Shown here piece by piece: positions 48,021 through 56,844 of a DNA stretch of 64,000 nucleotides (its first letter is position 1; the number at the start of each line of letters is the position of its first letter). The stretch lies in assembly GCF_042655435.1 (NCBI RefSeq), contig NZ_JBHSMG010000001.1, positions 806,001 through 870,000 on the forward strand. Direction: 5' to 3'. Made by a program: the position numbers and the translations under genes. The stretch is from Lysinimonas soli. Its GTDB lineage: Bacteria; Actinomycetota; Actinomycetes; Actinomycetales; Microbacteriaceae. The notes under the pieces are model-generated. The model was given only the letters and a program-made list of their open reading frames with translations. It was not told where the DNA came from and did no database searches.

Positions 48021-48930
48021 CCTCGCGCGGCATCTTGAGCGCTACCTGCGCCACGTCGGCATCGAACGCGGGCGCTCGGCGAACACCGTGGCGGCGTATC
48101 GACGCGACCTCGACGGGTTCTTGGCCTTCCTCGCTGAGAGAGGCATCGTCGATCCCACCGGGCTGACCGCAGCGGTCGTGACGGACTTCCTGCGCGGCCT
48201 GCGCGAGCGGTCGCAGCCTCTGGCGGCATCCTCGATGGCGCGTGCGCTGTCGTCCGTGCGCGGGTTCACGCGGTTTCTCGTGGAGGAGGGCGTGATCGAG
48301 GCGGACCCCGCCGTCGACCTCGACCCTCCGAAGCTGCCGAGCCGGCTGCCGAAGGCCCTCACGATCGAGCAGGTGGAACGCCTGCTGGCGGCCACCGACG
48401 GTGAGGAGCTGGACCGCCTGCGCGACAAGGCGCTGCTCGAGCTGCTCTACGCCACGGGCGCCCGCGTCTCGGAGGCGGTCGGTCTCAACGTCGACGACCT
48501 GATCGGCGACGAGGGGACGAGTGAGGTCGTCCGGCTGTTCGGCAAGGGCGGGAAGCAGCGCATCGTCCCGGTGGGGAGCTACGCGCGGGCGGCGCTCGAC
48601 CGGTATCTCGTGCGCGCGCGTCCGGTGCTGTCGATGCGCGGGCGCGCGACCCCCGCGCTCTTCCTCGGGATGCGGGGAGCCCGGCTCTCCCGGCAGAGCG
48701 CGTGGCTCGTCATCCGGGCGGCGGGGGAGCGCGCCGAGCTCGGAATCGAGCTGTCGCCGCACAGCATGCGCCACTCCTTCGCGACTCACCTGCTGCAGGG
48801 CGGCGCCGATGTGCGGGTGGTTCAGGAGCTGCTCGGACACGCGAGCGTCGCCACGACGCAGATCTACACGCGGGTCACCGCGGATGCCCTGCGCGACGTG
48901 TACGTCACGGCTCACCCCCGGGCGCGCTAA
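48004..48930 (+). CDS. xerD: tyrosine recombinase XerD
   Basis: A 308-residue tyrosine recombinase with an N-terminal SAM-like DNA-binding domain and the full catalytic set: Arg154 (ATGARVSEA), His253-x-x-Arg256 (SPHSMRHSF), His279 (LLGHAS) and Tyr288 (TTQIYTRV). It is a chromosome-dimer resolvase acting at dif with its XerC partner, which is not in this window. The location before parA is the conserved actinobacterial one, which argues against a phage integrase. Confidence 0.92.
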   Translation: MPPDADLARHLERYLRHVGIERGRSANTVAAYRRDLDGFLAFLAERGIVDPTGLTAAVVTDFLRGLRERSQPLAASSMARALSSVRGFTRFLVEEGVIEADPAVDLDPPKLPSRLPKALTIEQVERLLAATDGEELDRLRDKALLELLYATGARVSEAVGLNVDDLIGDEGTSEVVRLFGKGGKQRIVPVGSYARAALDRYLVRARPVLSMRGRATPALFLGMRGARLSRQSAWLVIRAAGERAELGIELSPHSMRHSFATHLLQGGADVRVVQELLGHASVATTQIYTRVTADALRDVYVTAHPRAR

Positions 48931-48981
48931 CCTTCAACCTCCACTCGAAGCGCGCCGCCAGGGCACCGAAAATCGCCGCCG

Positions 48982-48987
48982 TAGACT
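48982..48987 (+). promoter_or_regulatory. -10 hexamer of parA (leaderless)
   Basis: TAGACT ends exactly 6 nt before the parA ATG; the gap CGACAC has no Shine-Dalgarno sequence. Confidence 0.55.
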
Positions 48988-48993
48988 CGACAC

Positions 48994-49881
48994 ATGACGG
49001 CGCAACGCGAGGGTGTCACCGAGTTGACGGGGCTGGAAGCCCCTGTGCTCGGTCCGACAGGCCGACCGCTGCGCAAGTTCCCGGAGCCGAAGAAGCTGAA
49101 GTCGCACGGCCCCGCTCGCATCATCGCCCTGTGCAACCAGAAGGGCGGCGTGGGAAAGACCACGACGGCCATCAACCTCGGGGCGTCGCTTGCCGGGGAC
49201 GGGCGCAGGGTGCTCGCGATCGACTTCGATCCGCAGGGCGCGCTGACCGCGGGTCTCGGGGTGCAGAGCCACGACGTGACGACGATCTACGATCTGCTGC
49301 TGGGCACTGTGAAGGATGCCGCGAGCGCGATCCTGCCGACCGGCACGCCGGGCCTCGACGTGATCCCGGCCAACATCGACCTGTCGGCCGCAGAGGTGCA
49401 CCTCGTCAACGAGGTCGCGCGCGAGCAGATCCTGGCGCGGGTGCTGCGCCAGGTCGCCGACCGCTACGACGTCATCCTGATCGACTGCCAGCCGTCGCTC
49501 GGCCTGCTGACCGTCAACGCGCTGACCGCGGCGCACGGCGTGCTGATCCCGCTCGAGTGCGAGTACTTCGCGCTGCGCGGAGTCGCCCTGCTGGTCGAGA
49601 CGGTCGAGAAGGTGCGCGATCGGCTGAACCCGGCGATCTCGCTCGACGGCATCCTGGCGACCATGTACGACTCGCGCACGCTGCATTCGCGCGAGGTGCT
49701 CGAGCGGGTCGTCGACGCCTTCGGCGACCGCGTGCTCGAGACCGTCGTCGGCCGCACCGTGAAGTTTCCGGATGCCTCGGTCGCGGGTGCGCCGCTGGCC
49801 ACCTTCGCGCCGGAGCACGCTGCCGCGGAGGCCTATCGCCAGGTCGCACGAGAGCTGATCGCCCGTGGCGCCATCGCCTAG
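48994..49881 (+). CDS. ParA-family ATPase (Soj-like), scp-linked
   Basis: A 295-residue ParA/MinD-family ATPase. The deviant Walker A is QKGGVGKTTTAINLG near residues 47-61; IDFDPQGALTAGLG and VILIDCQPSLGLLTVNAL follow. No ParB gene is next to it, and the main parAB lies near oriC in most actinobacteria. Its partners are scpA and scpB, so it may aid condensin-linked chromosome handling. It is Rv1708-like. Confidence 0.92.
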   Translation: MTAQREGVTELTGLEAPVLGPTGRPLRKFPEPKKLKSHGPARIIALCNQKGGVGKTTTAINLGASLAGDGRRVLAIDFDPQGALTAGLGVQSHDVTTIYDLLLGTVKDAASAILPTGTPGLDVIPANIDLSAAEVHLVNEVAREQILARVLRQVADRYDVILIDCQPSLGLLTVNALTAAHGVLIPLECEYFALRGVALLVETVEKVRDRLNPAISLDGILATMYDSRTLHSREVLERVVDAFGDRVLETVVGRTVKFPDASVAGAPLATFAPEHAAAEAYRQVARELIARGAIA

Positions 49882-50713
49882 CGTGGCGAGCGCGGAAGAG
49901 GTCGTCGACGCAGTCTCCGCGGACCCTGATGCCGGCGGATTCTCGCTCACCCTCAGCAACTTCAGCGGGCCGTTCGATCTGCTGCTCACGCTCATCGCCA
50001 AGCACGAGCTCGACATCACCGAGGTGTCGCTCAGCGCCGTGACCGACGAGTTCATCTCGTACCTGCGCGGCCTCGACTCCGAGAAGGAGCTCGATCAGGC
50101 CAGCGAGTTCCTCGTGGTCGCCGCCACCCTGCTCGACCTCAAGGTCGCCGGGCTGCTGCCGCAGGGCGAGCTCGTGGATGCCGAAGACGTCGCGCTGCTC
50201 GAAGCCCGCGACCTTCTCTTCGCCCGGCTGCTGCAGTACCGGGCGTTCAAAGAGGCCGCGGCCTGGTTCGCCCGGGGCCTCGAGGCGGAGTCGACGCGCC
50301 ACGTGCGCTCAGTGCGGCTCGAGGAGAAGTACCGCAACCAGACCCCCGAGCTGGTCTGGACCCTCAGTGTCGACGACTTCGCGGCGCTCGCTGCGCTGGC
50401 CCTCGCGCCGCGCGAGATCCCCGTCATCGGACTGGACCATCTGCACGCTCCGCTGGTCAGCATCCGCGAGCAGGCTGCTCACGTCGTCGCCCTGCTGCGT
50501 CAGGGCGGACCGGTGAACTTCCGCCAGCTGATCGCCGGCGCCGATGCCAAGGGCGTCGTGATCGCGCGATTCCTCGCCGTGCTCGAGTTGTATCGCCACG
50601 CCGCGATCTCGTTCGAGCAACTCGAGCCGCTCGGCGAGCTCACGCTGCGGTGGACCGCGCAGCACTGGACCGACGACAGCCTCGCCACACTGGGAGCCGA
50701 CTATGACAGCTGA
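49865..50713 (+). CDS. scpA: segregation and condensation protein A
   Basis: A 282-residue kleisin, the bridge between SMC heads and ScpB. FSLTLSNFSGPFDLLLTLIAKHELDITEVSLSAVTDEF forms the N-terminal SMC-binding part, DQASEFLVVAATLLDLKVAGLLP follows, and a winged-helix C-domain ends the protein (GVVIARFLAVLELYRHAAI). Start could be GTG 49865 or GTG 49883; the former overlaps parA by 17 bp. It overlaps scpB by 11 bp. Confidence 0.92.
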   Translation: MAPSPSVASAEEVVDAVSADPDAGGFSLTLSNFSGPFDLLLTLIAKHELDITEVSLSAVTDEFISYLRGLDSEKELDQASEFLVVAATLLDLKVAGLLPQGELVDAEDVALLEARDLLFARLLQYRAFKEAAAWFARGLEAESTRHVRSVRLEEKYRNQTPELVWTLSVDDFAALAALALAPREIPVIGLDHLHAPLVSIREQAAHVVALLRQGGPVNFRQLIAGADAKGVVIARFLAVLELYRHAAISFEQLEPLGELTLRWTAQHWTDDSLATLGADYDS

Positions 50714-51347
50714 CACGACGGCGAGCGACACGGTCGCGGCCGAAACGGACGATGCGGCGGGTACCCAGGGCGATGCCCGGCCGGCGGTCACGGATCTGGC
50801 GCGCAGCCTCGAGGCCGTCTTCATGGTCGCCGACGAGCCGCAGTCGCTGGTCTCGCTCGCCACGGCCCTCAACGCTCCCGTGCCGGCCGTGCGGCAGAGC
50901 ATCGAGCGGCTCGTCGCCGACTACGACGGCGAGTCGGGCGGACCGCGCCGTGGCTTCGAGCTGCGCGAGGTCGGCGGCGGCTGGCGGCTGTACGTGCGGG
51001 CGGAGCACGACGACACGGTGCGCGACTTCGTGCTCACCCAGAACCCGAGCAAGCTCTCGCAGGCCGCGCTCGAGACCCTGGCCGTGATCGCCTACAAGCA
51101 GCCGATCAGCCGCGGCTCGATCGCGTCGATCCGTGCGGTCAACGTCGACTCGGTCGTGCGCACCCTGCTCGGGCGGGGACTGATCACCGAGGCGTTCACC
51201 GACAACGAGACGGGCGCGATCCATTACGCGACGACCGAGCTGCTGCTGACCCAGCTCGGCATCAACTCGCTCGACGAGCTGCCGCTCATCTCTCCGTTGC
51301 TTGAAGACGGCGCCGACGGCTTCGACGACGCCTTCTCGGCGCGCTGA
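50703..51347 (+). CDS. scpB: segregation and condensation protein B
   Basis: A 214-residue ScpB with two winged-helix domains (LARSLEAVFMVADEPQSLVSLA at the start, KLSQAALETLAVIAYKQPISRGSIASIRAVNVDSVVRTLLGRGLI in the second). It dimerises on ScpA within the SMC complex. The first 30 residues are acidic and probably disordered. ATG 50703 lies inside scpA by 11 bp. Confidence 0.93.
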   Translation: MTADTTASDTVAAETDDAAGTQGDARPAVTDLARSLEAVFMVADEPQSLVSLATALNAPVPAVRQSIERLVADYDGESGGPRRGFELREVGGGWRLYVRAEHDDTVRDFVLTQNPSKLSQAALETLAVIAYKQPISRGSIASIRAVNVDSVVRTLLGRGLITEAFTDNETGAIHYATTELLLTQLGINSLDELPLISPLLEDGADGFDDAFSAR

Positions 51348-51357
51348 CGGTGACGCG

Positions 51358-52179
51358 ATGACCGAGTTGTCCCACGAGGGCGAGCGCCTGCAGAAGGTGC
51401 TCGCCGCGGCCGGCGTCGCCTCGCGCCGGGTGAGCGAGCAGCTGATCGCCGCCGGACGGGTGACCGTCAACGGTGTCGTCGTGACGGAACTCGGGTCGCG
51501 CGTCGACCCCCTGGTCGACAAGGTCGCCGTCGACGGGTCGGCCGTGCAACTGGACCCCGACAAGCGCTACGTGATGCTCAACAAGCCCACCGGGGTGCTC
51601 AGCTCGATGTCGGACGAGCGCGGTCGCCCCGACCTGCGCGCCTTCACCGCCGAGTACCCCGAGCGGCTCTTCAACGTCGGGCGGCTGGACTCCGACACGA
51701 GCGGCCTGCTGCTGCTGACCAACGACGGCGAACTCGCCCACGTGCTCGCGCATCCCTCGTTCGGCGTGACCAAGACCTACATCGCGACCGTGACGGGCAC
51801 CGCGACTCCGGCGACGATGCGTCGCCTCGAGGCCGGTCTCGAATTGGATGACGGTCCCATCGCGGCCGACCGCGCGCGGGTGGTCGGCGAGCCCTCCCGC
51901 GGTAGGAGCATCGTCGAGGTCACCCTGCACTCCGGCCGCAACCGGATCGTGCGCAGGATGCTCGACGCCGTCGGCCTCCCCGTGGTCGAGCTGGTGCGCC
52001 GCCAGTTCGGCCCCCTGCACCTGGGCACCCTCGGCGTCGGCCGCACCCGCGACCTCACTAGGGTGGAACTCGGCCAGCTGCTCACGCTCTCGCGCGAGCC
52101 GGGCCGCCCCAGGAGCGGTATCGGTGCGCCGGATGCCGCGGGCACCGCCATGGACGACGACGAGAGCGACAGCGAATGA
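51358..52179 (+). CDS. rluB: 23S rRNA pseudouridine synthase RluB-like
   Basis: A 273-residue RsuA/RluB-family enzyme with an S4 domain (GERLQKVLAAAGVASRRVSEQLI) and the catalytic Asp111 in GRLDSDTSGLLLLTNDGEL. It should make pseudouridine in 23S rRNA near position 2605. ATG 51358 is chosen; GTG 51349 would add three residues. It overlaps tyrA by 4 bp. The Rv1711 position supports the assignment. Confidence 0.92.
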   Translation: MTELSHEGERLQKVLAAAGVASRRVSEQLIAAGRVTVNGVVVTELGSRVDPLVDKVAVDGSAVQLDPDKRYVMLNKPTGVLSSMSDERGRPDLRAFTAEYPERLFNVGRLDSDTSGLLLLTNDGELAHVLAHPSFGVTKTYIATVTGTATPATMRRLEAGLELDDGPIAADRARVVGEPSRGRSIVEVTLHSGRNRIVRRMLDAVGLPVVELVRRQFGPLHLGTLGVGRTRDLTRVELGQLLTLSREPGRPRSGIGAPDAAGTAMDDDESDSE

Positions 52180-53282
52180 CCCGCCGACGACCGGGCGCGA
52201 GCCGCGTGAGCGGTCAGGTGCGGATCGTCGGGGCCGGTCTGCTCGGCGCGAGCATCGGTCTCGCGCTGCGGGAGCACGGCGTCGACGTGATCCTCGCCGA
52301 CACCTCGCGGGCCAACCTGCGCCTCGCCGTGGACTACGGCGCCGGCCGGCTCGCCCAGGCCGGCGACGAACCGGGGCTCGTGATCGTCGCGGTTCCGCCG
52401 GATCTCGTCGCCGAGGTGGTCGCGGCCGAGCTCGCGGCGCACCCGACCGCGCTGGTGACGGATGTCGCGAGCGTCAAGGGCGGCATCCTCGCCGAGTTGA
52501 TCGCGACCGGGGCCGAGGTCGGGCGCTACCTCGGTTCGCACCCGATGGCCGGACGCGAGCGCGGCGGCGCGGTCGCGGCCCGCGCCGACCTGTTCCTCGG
52601 CCGTCCCTGGGTGATCACGCCGCACGACGCCACGACGTCCGAGCAGTTCCACGCGCTCGAAGACCTGGCACTCGATCTCGGCGCGACCCCGATCCGCATG
52701 AGCCCGGCCGAGCACGACGAGGGCGTGGCCCTCGTCTCGCACGTGCCGCAGCTCGTCTCCTCGCTGCTCGCCGCGCGGCTGCGCACGGCGTCGAACGCCG
52801 AGGTCGGTCTGGCCGGTCAGGGGCTGCGCGACACGACACGAATCGCGGGCAGCAACCCCGAGCTGTGGGTGCAGATCCTGGGGGCCAACGCCGGACCGGT
52901 CGCCCGCGTGCTGCACGACTATCGGGACGACCTCGACGCGCTCATCGCGGCATTGGACCAGCCCGCGGCATCCGGATCGCCCCGTCGCATCGCCGAGACC
53001 CTCGCCGCCGGCAACGCGGGCGTCGCCCGGATCCCCGGAAAGCACGGCCGCGACGACCGCTTCACGACGATCGTGGTCAAGGTCGACGACCGGCCGGGAC
53101 AGCTGGCACGCCTGCTCACCGAGATCGGTGAGGAGGGCGTCAACATGGAGGACCTGCGGCTCGAGCACTCGCCGGGCGCCCAGGTGGGGTTCGCCGAGAT
53201 CGCCGTGCTGCCCGAGGCGGCGCACCGCCTGGCCGAGGCACTCGAGGCCCGGGGCTGGACCCTCGCCGAGGGCGAGCGATGA
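52176..53282 (+). CDS. tyrA: prephenate dehydrogenase with ACT domain
   Basis: A 368-residue enzyme with a Rossmann domain (VRIVGAGLLGASIGLALREHG), the YLGSHPMAGRERGG motif of prephenate dehydrogenases, and a C-terminal ACT domain (VKVDDRPGQLARLLTEIGEEGVN, about 290-368) that should bind tyrosine or another amino acid for feedback control. The gene is not in the M. tuberculosis block at this place, so it is a local insertion between rluB and cmk. ATGA overlaps on both sides show a single operon. Confidence 0.93.
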   Translation: MTRRRPGASRVSGQVRIVGAGLLGASIGLALREHGVDVILADTSRANLRLAVDYGAGRLAQAGDEPGLVIVAVPPDLVAEVVAAELAAHPTALVTDVASVKGGILAELIATGAEVGRYLGSHPMAGRERGGAVAARADLFLGRPWVITPHDATTSEQFHALEDLALDLGATPIRMSPAEHDEGVALVSHVPQLVSSLLAARLRTASNAEVGLAGQGLRDTTRIAGSNPELWVQILGANAGPVARVLHDYRDDLDALIAALDQPAASGSPRRIAETLAAGNAGVARIPGKHGRDDRFTTIVVKVDDRPGQLARLLTEIGEEGVNMEDLRLEHSPGAQVGFAEIAVLPEAAHRLAEALEARGWTLAEGER

Positions 53283-53992
53283 GTGCGGACGAGGCTCTCT
53301 CGCCCGCGCGCACCCCGGTCGTGGTCGCGATCGACGGCCCCGCGGGCAGCGGCAAGTCGAGCGTGAGCAAGGCCGCGGCCGTCGCGCTCGGTTACGCCTT
53401 TCTCGACACCGGCGCCGCCTACCGGGCTCTCACCTGGCTGGCGCTCGAGCGCGGCGTGCCGCCGACGGATGCCGCCGCGATCGTCGGTCTGCTGCACGAC
53501 TTCCACTACACGACCGAGGTGCACGGCGACACGACCATCGTGCGGGTCGCCGACGGCGCGCGGGCGAGCGTCGACGTGACCGAGGCCATCCGGGAACCCC
53601 GGGTGACCGCCGCGGTGAGCGATATCGCCCGCATCGCCGAGGTCCGCATCGCGCTCAACGAGGTGTTCCGCCGCCTGATCCGGCGCACCGATCGGCCCGG
53701 CATCGTGGTCGAGGGGCGGGACATCACGACCGTCGTCGCTCCGGATGCCGAGGTGCGGATCCTGTTGACGGCCGCAGAAGAGGTTAGGATTGCCAGGCGC
53801 TCCGCCGAACTCTCGCCGGGCGCCGCCTCCACGGCCTCGCAGTTGCGCGAGCGGGACCGACGGGATGCCCAAGTGGTCGACTTCTTGACCGCGGCCCCCG
53901 GGGTGACGACGATCGATTCGACCGAACTGGATTTCGGGCAGACCGTTCAGGCCGTCGTCGAGTTGGTGCGCGCCACGACCTCCCCGCACTGA
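53279..53992 (+). CDS. cmk: cytidylate kinase
   Basis: A 237-residue CMP/dCMP kinase. The P-loop is GPAGSGKS at residues 20-27; the CMP-binding insert contains VVEGRDITTVVAPDAEVRILLTA. It feeds CTP and dCTP pools, linking with pyrG upstream. The ATG overlaps the tyrA stop; der follows after 14 bp. Confidence 0.95.
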   Translation: MSADEALSPARTPVVVAIDGPAGSGKSSVSKAAAVALGYAFLDTGAAYRALTWLALERGVPPTDAAAIVGLLHDFHYTTEVHGDTTIVRVADGARASVDVTEAIREPRVTAAVSDIARIAEVRIALNEVFRRLIRRTDRPGIVVEGRDITTVVAPDAEVRILLTAAEEVRIARRSAELSPGAASTASQLRERDRRDAQVVDFLTAAPGVTTIDSTELDFGQTVQAVVELVRATTSPH

Positions 53993-54006
53993 AAGAGACC
54001 GAAGCG

Positions 54007-55566
54007 ATGACCGACGACCGCGAGCCGATCGACGGCAGCACAGACCCCGAGATCGGCACCGAGCCGCAGAGCGACGAGGTCGCCGAGCTCGACCCGGCCG
54101 TCATCGAGCGACTGGCCGAACTCGACGACGACGTCGCCGAGGCCCGGGCCGTCTCGCTGCGCGCCGGACTGACCGACTACGACCTCGACGAGGAGGACCT
54201 CGAGATCCTCGACGCCTCCGCGGAGGGGATCGACGGGATCTATTACCTCCCCGCGCTCCCCGTGCTCGCGATCGTCGGACGCCCGAATGTGGGCAAGTCG
54301 GCCCTCGTCAACCGCATCATCGGCCGCCGCGAGGCGGTCGTCGAGGACACCCCCGGCGTCACGCGCGACCGCGTCTCGTACAAGGCTGAGTGGCTCGGCC
54401 GGCGGTTCACCGTCGTCGACACCGGCGGCTGGGAGCCCGACGCGAAGGGCATCAACGCCTCCGTCGCGGCGCAGGCCGAGGTCGCGGTGGATCTCGCGGA
54501 TGCCGTGCTCTTCGTCGTCGACATCACCGTCGGCGCGACCGCGACCGACGAGCACGTGGTGCGGATGCTGCGCGCGAGCAAGCGCCCCGTCATCCTGGTG
54601 GCCAACAAGGCCGACGACGCGATCCGCGACCCGCAGGCCGCAGAGCTCTGGAGCCTCGGACTCGGCGAGCCGTGGCCCGTGTCGGCCGTGCACGGCCGCG
54701 GGGTCGCCGATCTGCTCGATCACGTCATGACGGTGCTGCCCGAGGTGTCGGCGGTCGCCAAGGAGGAGGTCGGCGGTCCCCGCCGGGTCGCGATCCTGGG
54801 TCGGCCGAACGTGGGCAAGTCGAGCCTGCTCAACAAGGCCGCGGGCGAGGAGCGGGTCGTCGTCAACGAGCTCGCCGGTACCACCCGCGACCCCGTCGAC
54901 GAGCAGATCGAGCTGGCCGGCAAGATCTGGCGCTTCGTCGACACCGCCGGCATCCGCCGTCGCGTGCACCTGCAGCAGGGCGCCGACTTCTACGCGAGCC
55001 TGCGCACGAGCGCGGCGCTCGAGAAGGCCGAGGTCGCGGTCGTGCTGCTCGACGTGAGCGAGCCGGTCAGCGAGCAGGACGTGCGCATCATCGACCTCGT
55101 GCTCGAGTCGGGCCGCGCGCTCGTGCTCGCCTTCAACAAGTGGGACCTGCTCGACGACGACCGCCGGCGCTACCTGGAACGCGAGATCGAGCAGGACCTC
55201 GCGCACGTCAGCTGGGCTCCTCGCGTCAACATCTCGGCGCGCACCGGTCGTCACCTCGAGAAGCTGGTTCCGGCCCTGGAGGTCGCCCTCGACTCGTGGG
55301 ACACGCGCATCCCGACCGGCAAGTTCAACGCGCTGCTCGCCGAGCTCACGGCCGAGCATCCGCACCCGGTGCGCGGAGGCAAGCAGCCGCGCATCCTGTT
55401 CGGCACGCAGGCATCGACGCGACCGCCGACCTTCGTGCTGTTCACGACCGGATTCCTCGACCCGCAGTACCGCCGCTTCATCACGCGCCGGCTGCGCGAG
55501 GTGTACGGCTTCGAGGGCACGCCCATCGTCGTCAACATGCGTGTGCGTGAGAAGCGAAGCCGTTAG
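54007..55566 (+). CDS. der: ribosome biogenesis GTPase Der (EngA)
   Basis: A 519-residue double GTPase: first P-loop GRPNVGKS at residues 91-98, second at 265-272, and a C-terminal KH-like domain (about 445-519). It helps mature the 50S subunit. An acidic N-terminal extension of about 80 residues (EPIDGSTDPEIGTEP and on) is longer than in E. coli and typical of actinobacteria. A 13-bp hairpin begins inside its last codons and places the stop codon in the loop. Confidence 0.97.
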   Translation: MTDDREPIDGSTDPEIGTEPQSDEVAELDPAVIERLAELDDDVAEARAVSLRAGLTDYDLDEEDLEILDASAEGIDGIYYLPALPVLAIVGRPNVGKSALVNRIIGRREAVVEDTPGVTRDRVSYKAEWLGRRFTVVDTGGWEPDAKGINASVAAQAEVAVDLADAVLFVVDITVGATATDEHVVRMLRASKRPVILVANKADDAIRDPQAAELWSLGLGEPWPVSAVHGRGVADLLDHVMTVLPEVSAVAKEEVGGPRRVAILGRPNVGKSSLLNKAAGEERVVVNELAGTTRDPVDEQIELAGKIWRFVDTAGIRRRVHLQQGADFYASLRTSAALEKAEVAVVLLDVSEPVSEQDVRIIDLVLESGRALVLAFNKWDLLDDDRRRYLEREIEQDLAHVSWAPRVNISARTGRHLEKLVPALEVALDSWDTRIPTGKFNALLAELTAEHPHPVRGGKQPRILFGTQASTRPPTFVLFTTGFLDPQYRRFITRRLREVYGFEGTPIVVNMRVREKRSR

Positions 55567-55579
55567 GGCTTCGCTTCTC
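55549..55579 (+). terminator. terminator overlapping the end of der
   Basis: GAGAAGCGAAGCC (55549-55561) pairs perfectly with GGCTTCGCTTCTC (55567-55579). The loop GTTAG contains the der TAG stop. Confidence 0.7.
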
Positions 55580-55613
55580 GGCGAGGTCATTTCTGACCCT
55601 GTCGCCGCACACG

Positions 55614-55634
55614 CCGATGGCCTCCGGCCATCGG
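55614..55634 (+). terminator. second hairpin before ychJ
   Basis: CCGATGGCC and GGCCATCGG form a 9-bp stem around TCC. It may be a backup terminator or part of the ychJ leader. Confidence 0.4.
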
Positions 55635-55650
55635 GTCACGTGAGAAGCCG

Positions 55651-56040
55651 ATGACCTCGAACGACTGCCCCTGCGGCTCCGGGCTCTCGTACTCCGCCTG
55701 CTGCCGGCCTCTCCACCTCGGCGCCCCGGCGCCGACCGCCGAGGCGCTCATGCGCTCGCGCTACAGCGCCTTCGCCCTCGGGCTGGAGGCGTATCTGCTG
55801 TCGAGCTGGCATCCATCGACCCGGCCGGCGCGTCTCGAGCTCGACGACGCAACGGTGTGGCGCCGACTGCAGATCGTCGACACGGTCGCGGGCGGCCCGG
55901 GCGAGCAGACCGGCGTGGTCGAGTTCCGGGCGTCGTTCCGCGACGCGGACGGCGCGACCGGCCTGCTGCACGAACGCAGCCGCTTCGCCCGCGAGGCCGG
56001 TCGTTGGACGTATGTCGACGGGGACATGCTGTCCGACTGA
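55651..56040 (+). CDS. ychJ: YchJ family protein (UPF0225)
   Basis: A 129-residue YchJ homologue. The N-terminal SEC-C-like zinc motif CPCGSGLSYSACC is complete, followed by the family block PTAEALMRSRYSAFALG and WHPSTRPARLELDD. The function is not known; the zinc site is seen in SecA and other proteins. There is no strong ribosome-binding site. It converges on the HEAT-repeat gene. Confidence 0.9.
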   Translation: MTSNDCPCGSGLSYSACCRPLHLGAPAPTAEALMRSRYSAFALGLEAYLLSSWHPSTRPARLELDDATVWRRLQIVDTVAGGPGEQTGVVEFRASFRDADGATGLLHERSRFAREAGRWTYVDGDMLSD

Positions 56041-56069
56041 GCGCACGACCCTCGTAGGCCACCCGCTCG

Positions 56070-56795
56070 TCAGGGGCGCGCGCCGAGCCGTTCGGCGAGG
56101 ACGCGCCGCAGTCGCGCCTTCTTCGCGTTGCTGGCCACGATCCAGGCGACATCCGGATCGTCGGATGTCTCGAGCTCGCTGAACGCGGAGATCCCGGCCA
56201 CCGGGGAGGCCGCGATCGCGACGCTCCAGCAGTAGCCCAGGGCCTGTCGCAGCACGCGGAGAGCGGCATCCCGACGAGTCGGAAGCGGCTGTCGCGACAA
56301 CCAGCGGGTCGTCGACGCGCAGGCCGCGAGGGCGGCGGCCCGAGTGGGATCGTCGGAGAGCAGCCGGGGCTCGCAGATCGCGGCGATCGCAGCGCGCTGC
56401 ACGAGCGCGTCGTCGGCCTCCACCCACTCCGCGACGATTCGACGCAGCAGCCCGCGATCGGCGTCGCCGACGATCTGCAGGGCGCGTGCCGCGGCCTCGC
56501 GGACCCGCCAGCGTTCGTCACCGGCGCGCCAGCGGATCGTCTCGAGCAGCGCGGCGTCGTGCGGATGCTCCCGGATGAGCCGGCCGATCGCCTCGGTTCC
56601 GCAGAATCGCAGGTACTCGTCGTCGGAGTCGGCGAGCTCGAGGATCACCTCGGCGGGGGCCCACTCGGCGAACGCATCGGCGAGCTCGAGGTTGCCGCGC
56701 GGGCCCGGGAGCCCCGAGTTACGGGTCAGGAAGTCGGCGATCCCGTCGGCCGGGACGGTCGACAGTTGCTCGGTCCACTCGGTTCGTGCGGTCAC
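56070..56795 (-). CDS. HEAT-repeat-like helical protein
   Basis: A 241-residue protein with helical repeats of HEAT type (DEYLRFCGTEAIGRLIREHP, RWRVREAAARALQIVGDADRGLLRRI, LVQRAAIAAICEPRLLSDDP). Such repeats mediate protein binding; the partner is unknown. GTG 56795 is taken as the start, with a GGAG 13 nt upstream. It runs with the TetR gene but 49 bp separate them. Confidence 0.7.
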   Translation of the reverse strand: MTARTEWTEQLSTVPADGIADFLTRNSGLPGPRGNLELADAFAEWAPAEVILELADSDDEYLRFCGTEAIGRLIREHPHDAALLETIRWRAGDERWRVREAAARALQIVGDADRGLLRRIVAEWVEADDALVQRAAIAAICEPRLLSDDPTRAAALAACASTTRWLSRQPLPTRRDAALRVLRQALGYCWSVAIAASPVAGISAFSELETSDDPDVAWIVASNAKKARLRRVLAERLGARP

Positions 56796-56844
56796 GCGAC
56801 GAGCCTGCTCCGGGGGAGGAGGGGCGGCCAGGGGCCAAGGTCCC

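Noticed and set aside
48004..48930. Phage integrase
   Set aside because: Has all tyrosine-recombinase residues, but location and N-domain match chromosomal XerD, and no phage genes are close.
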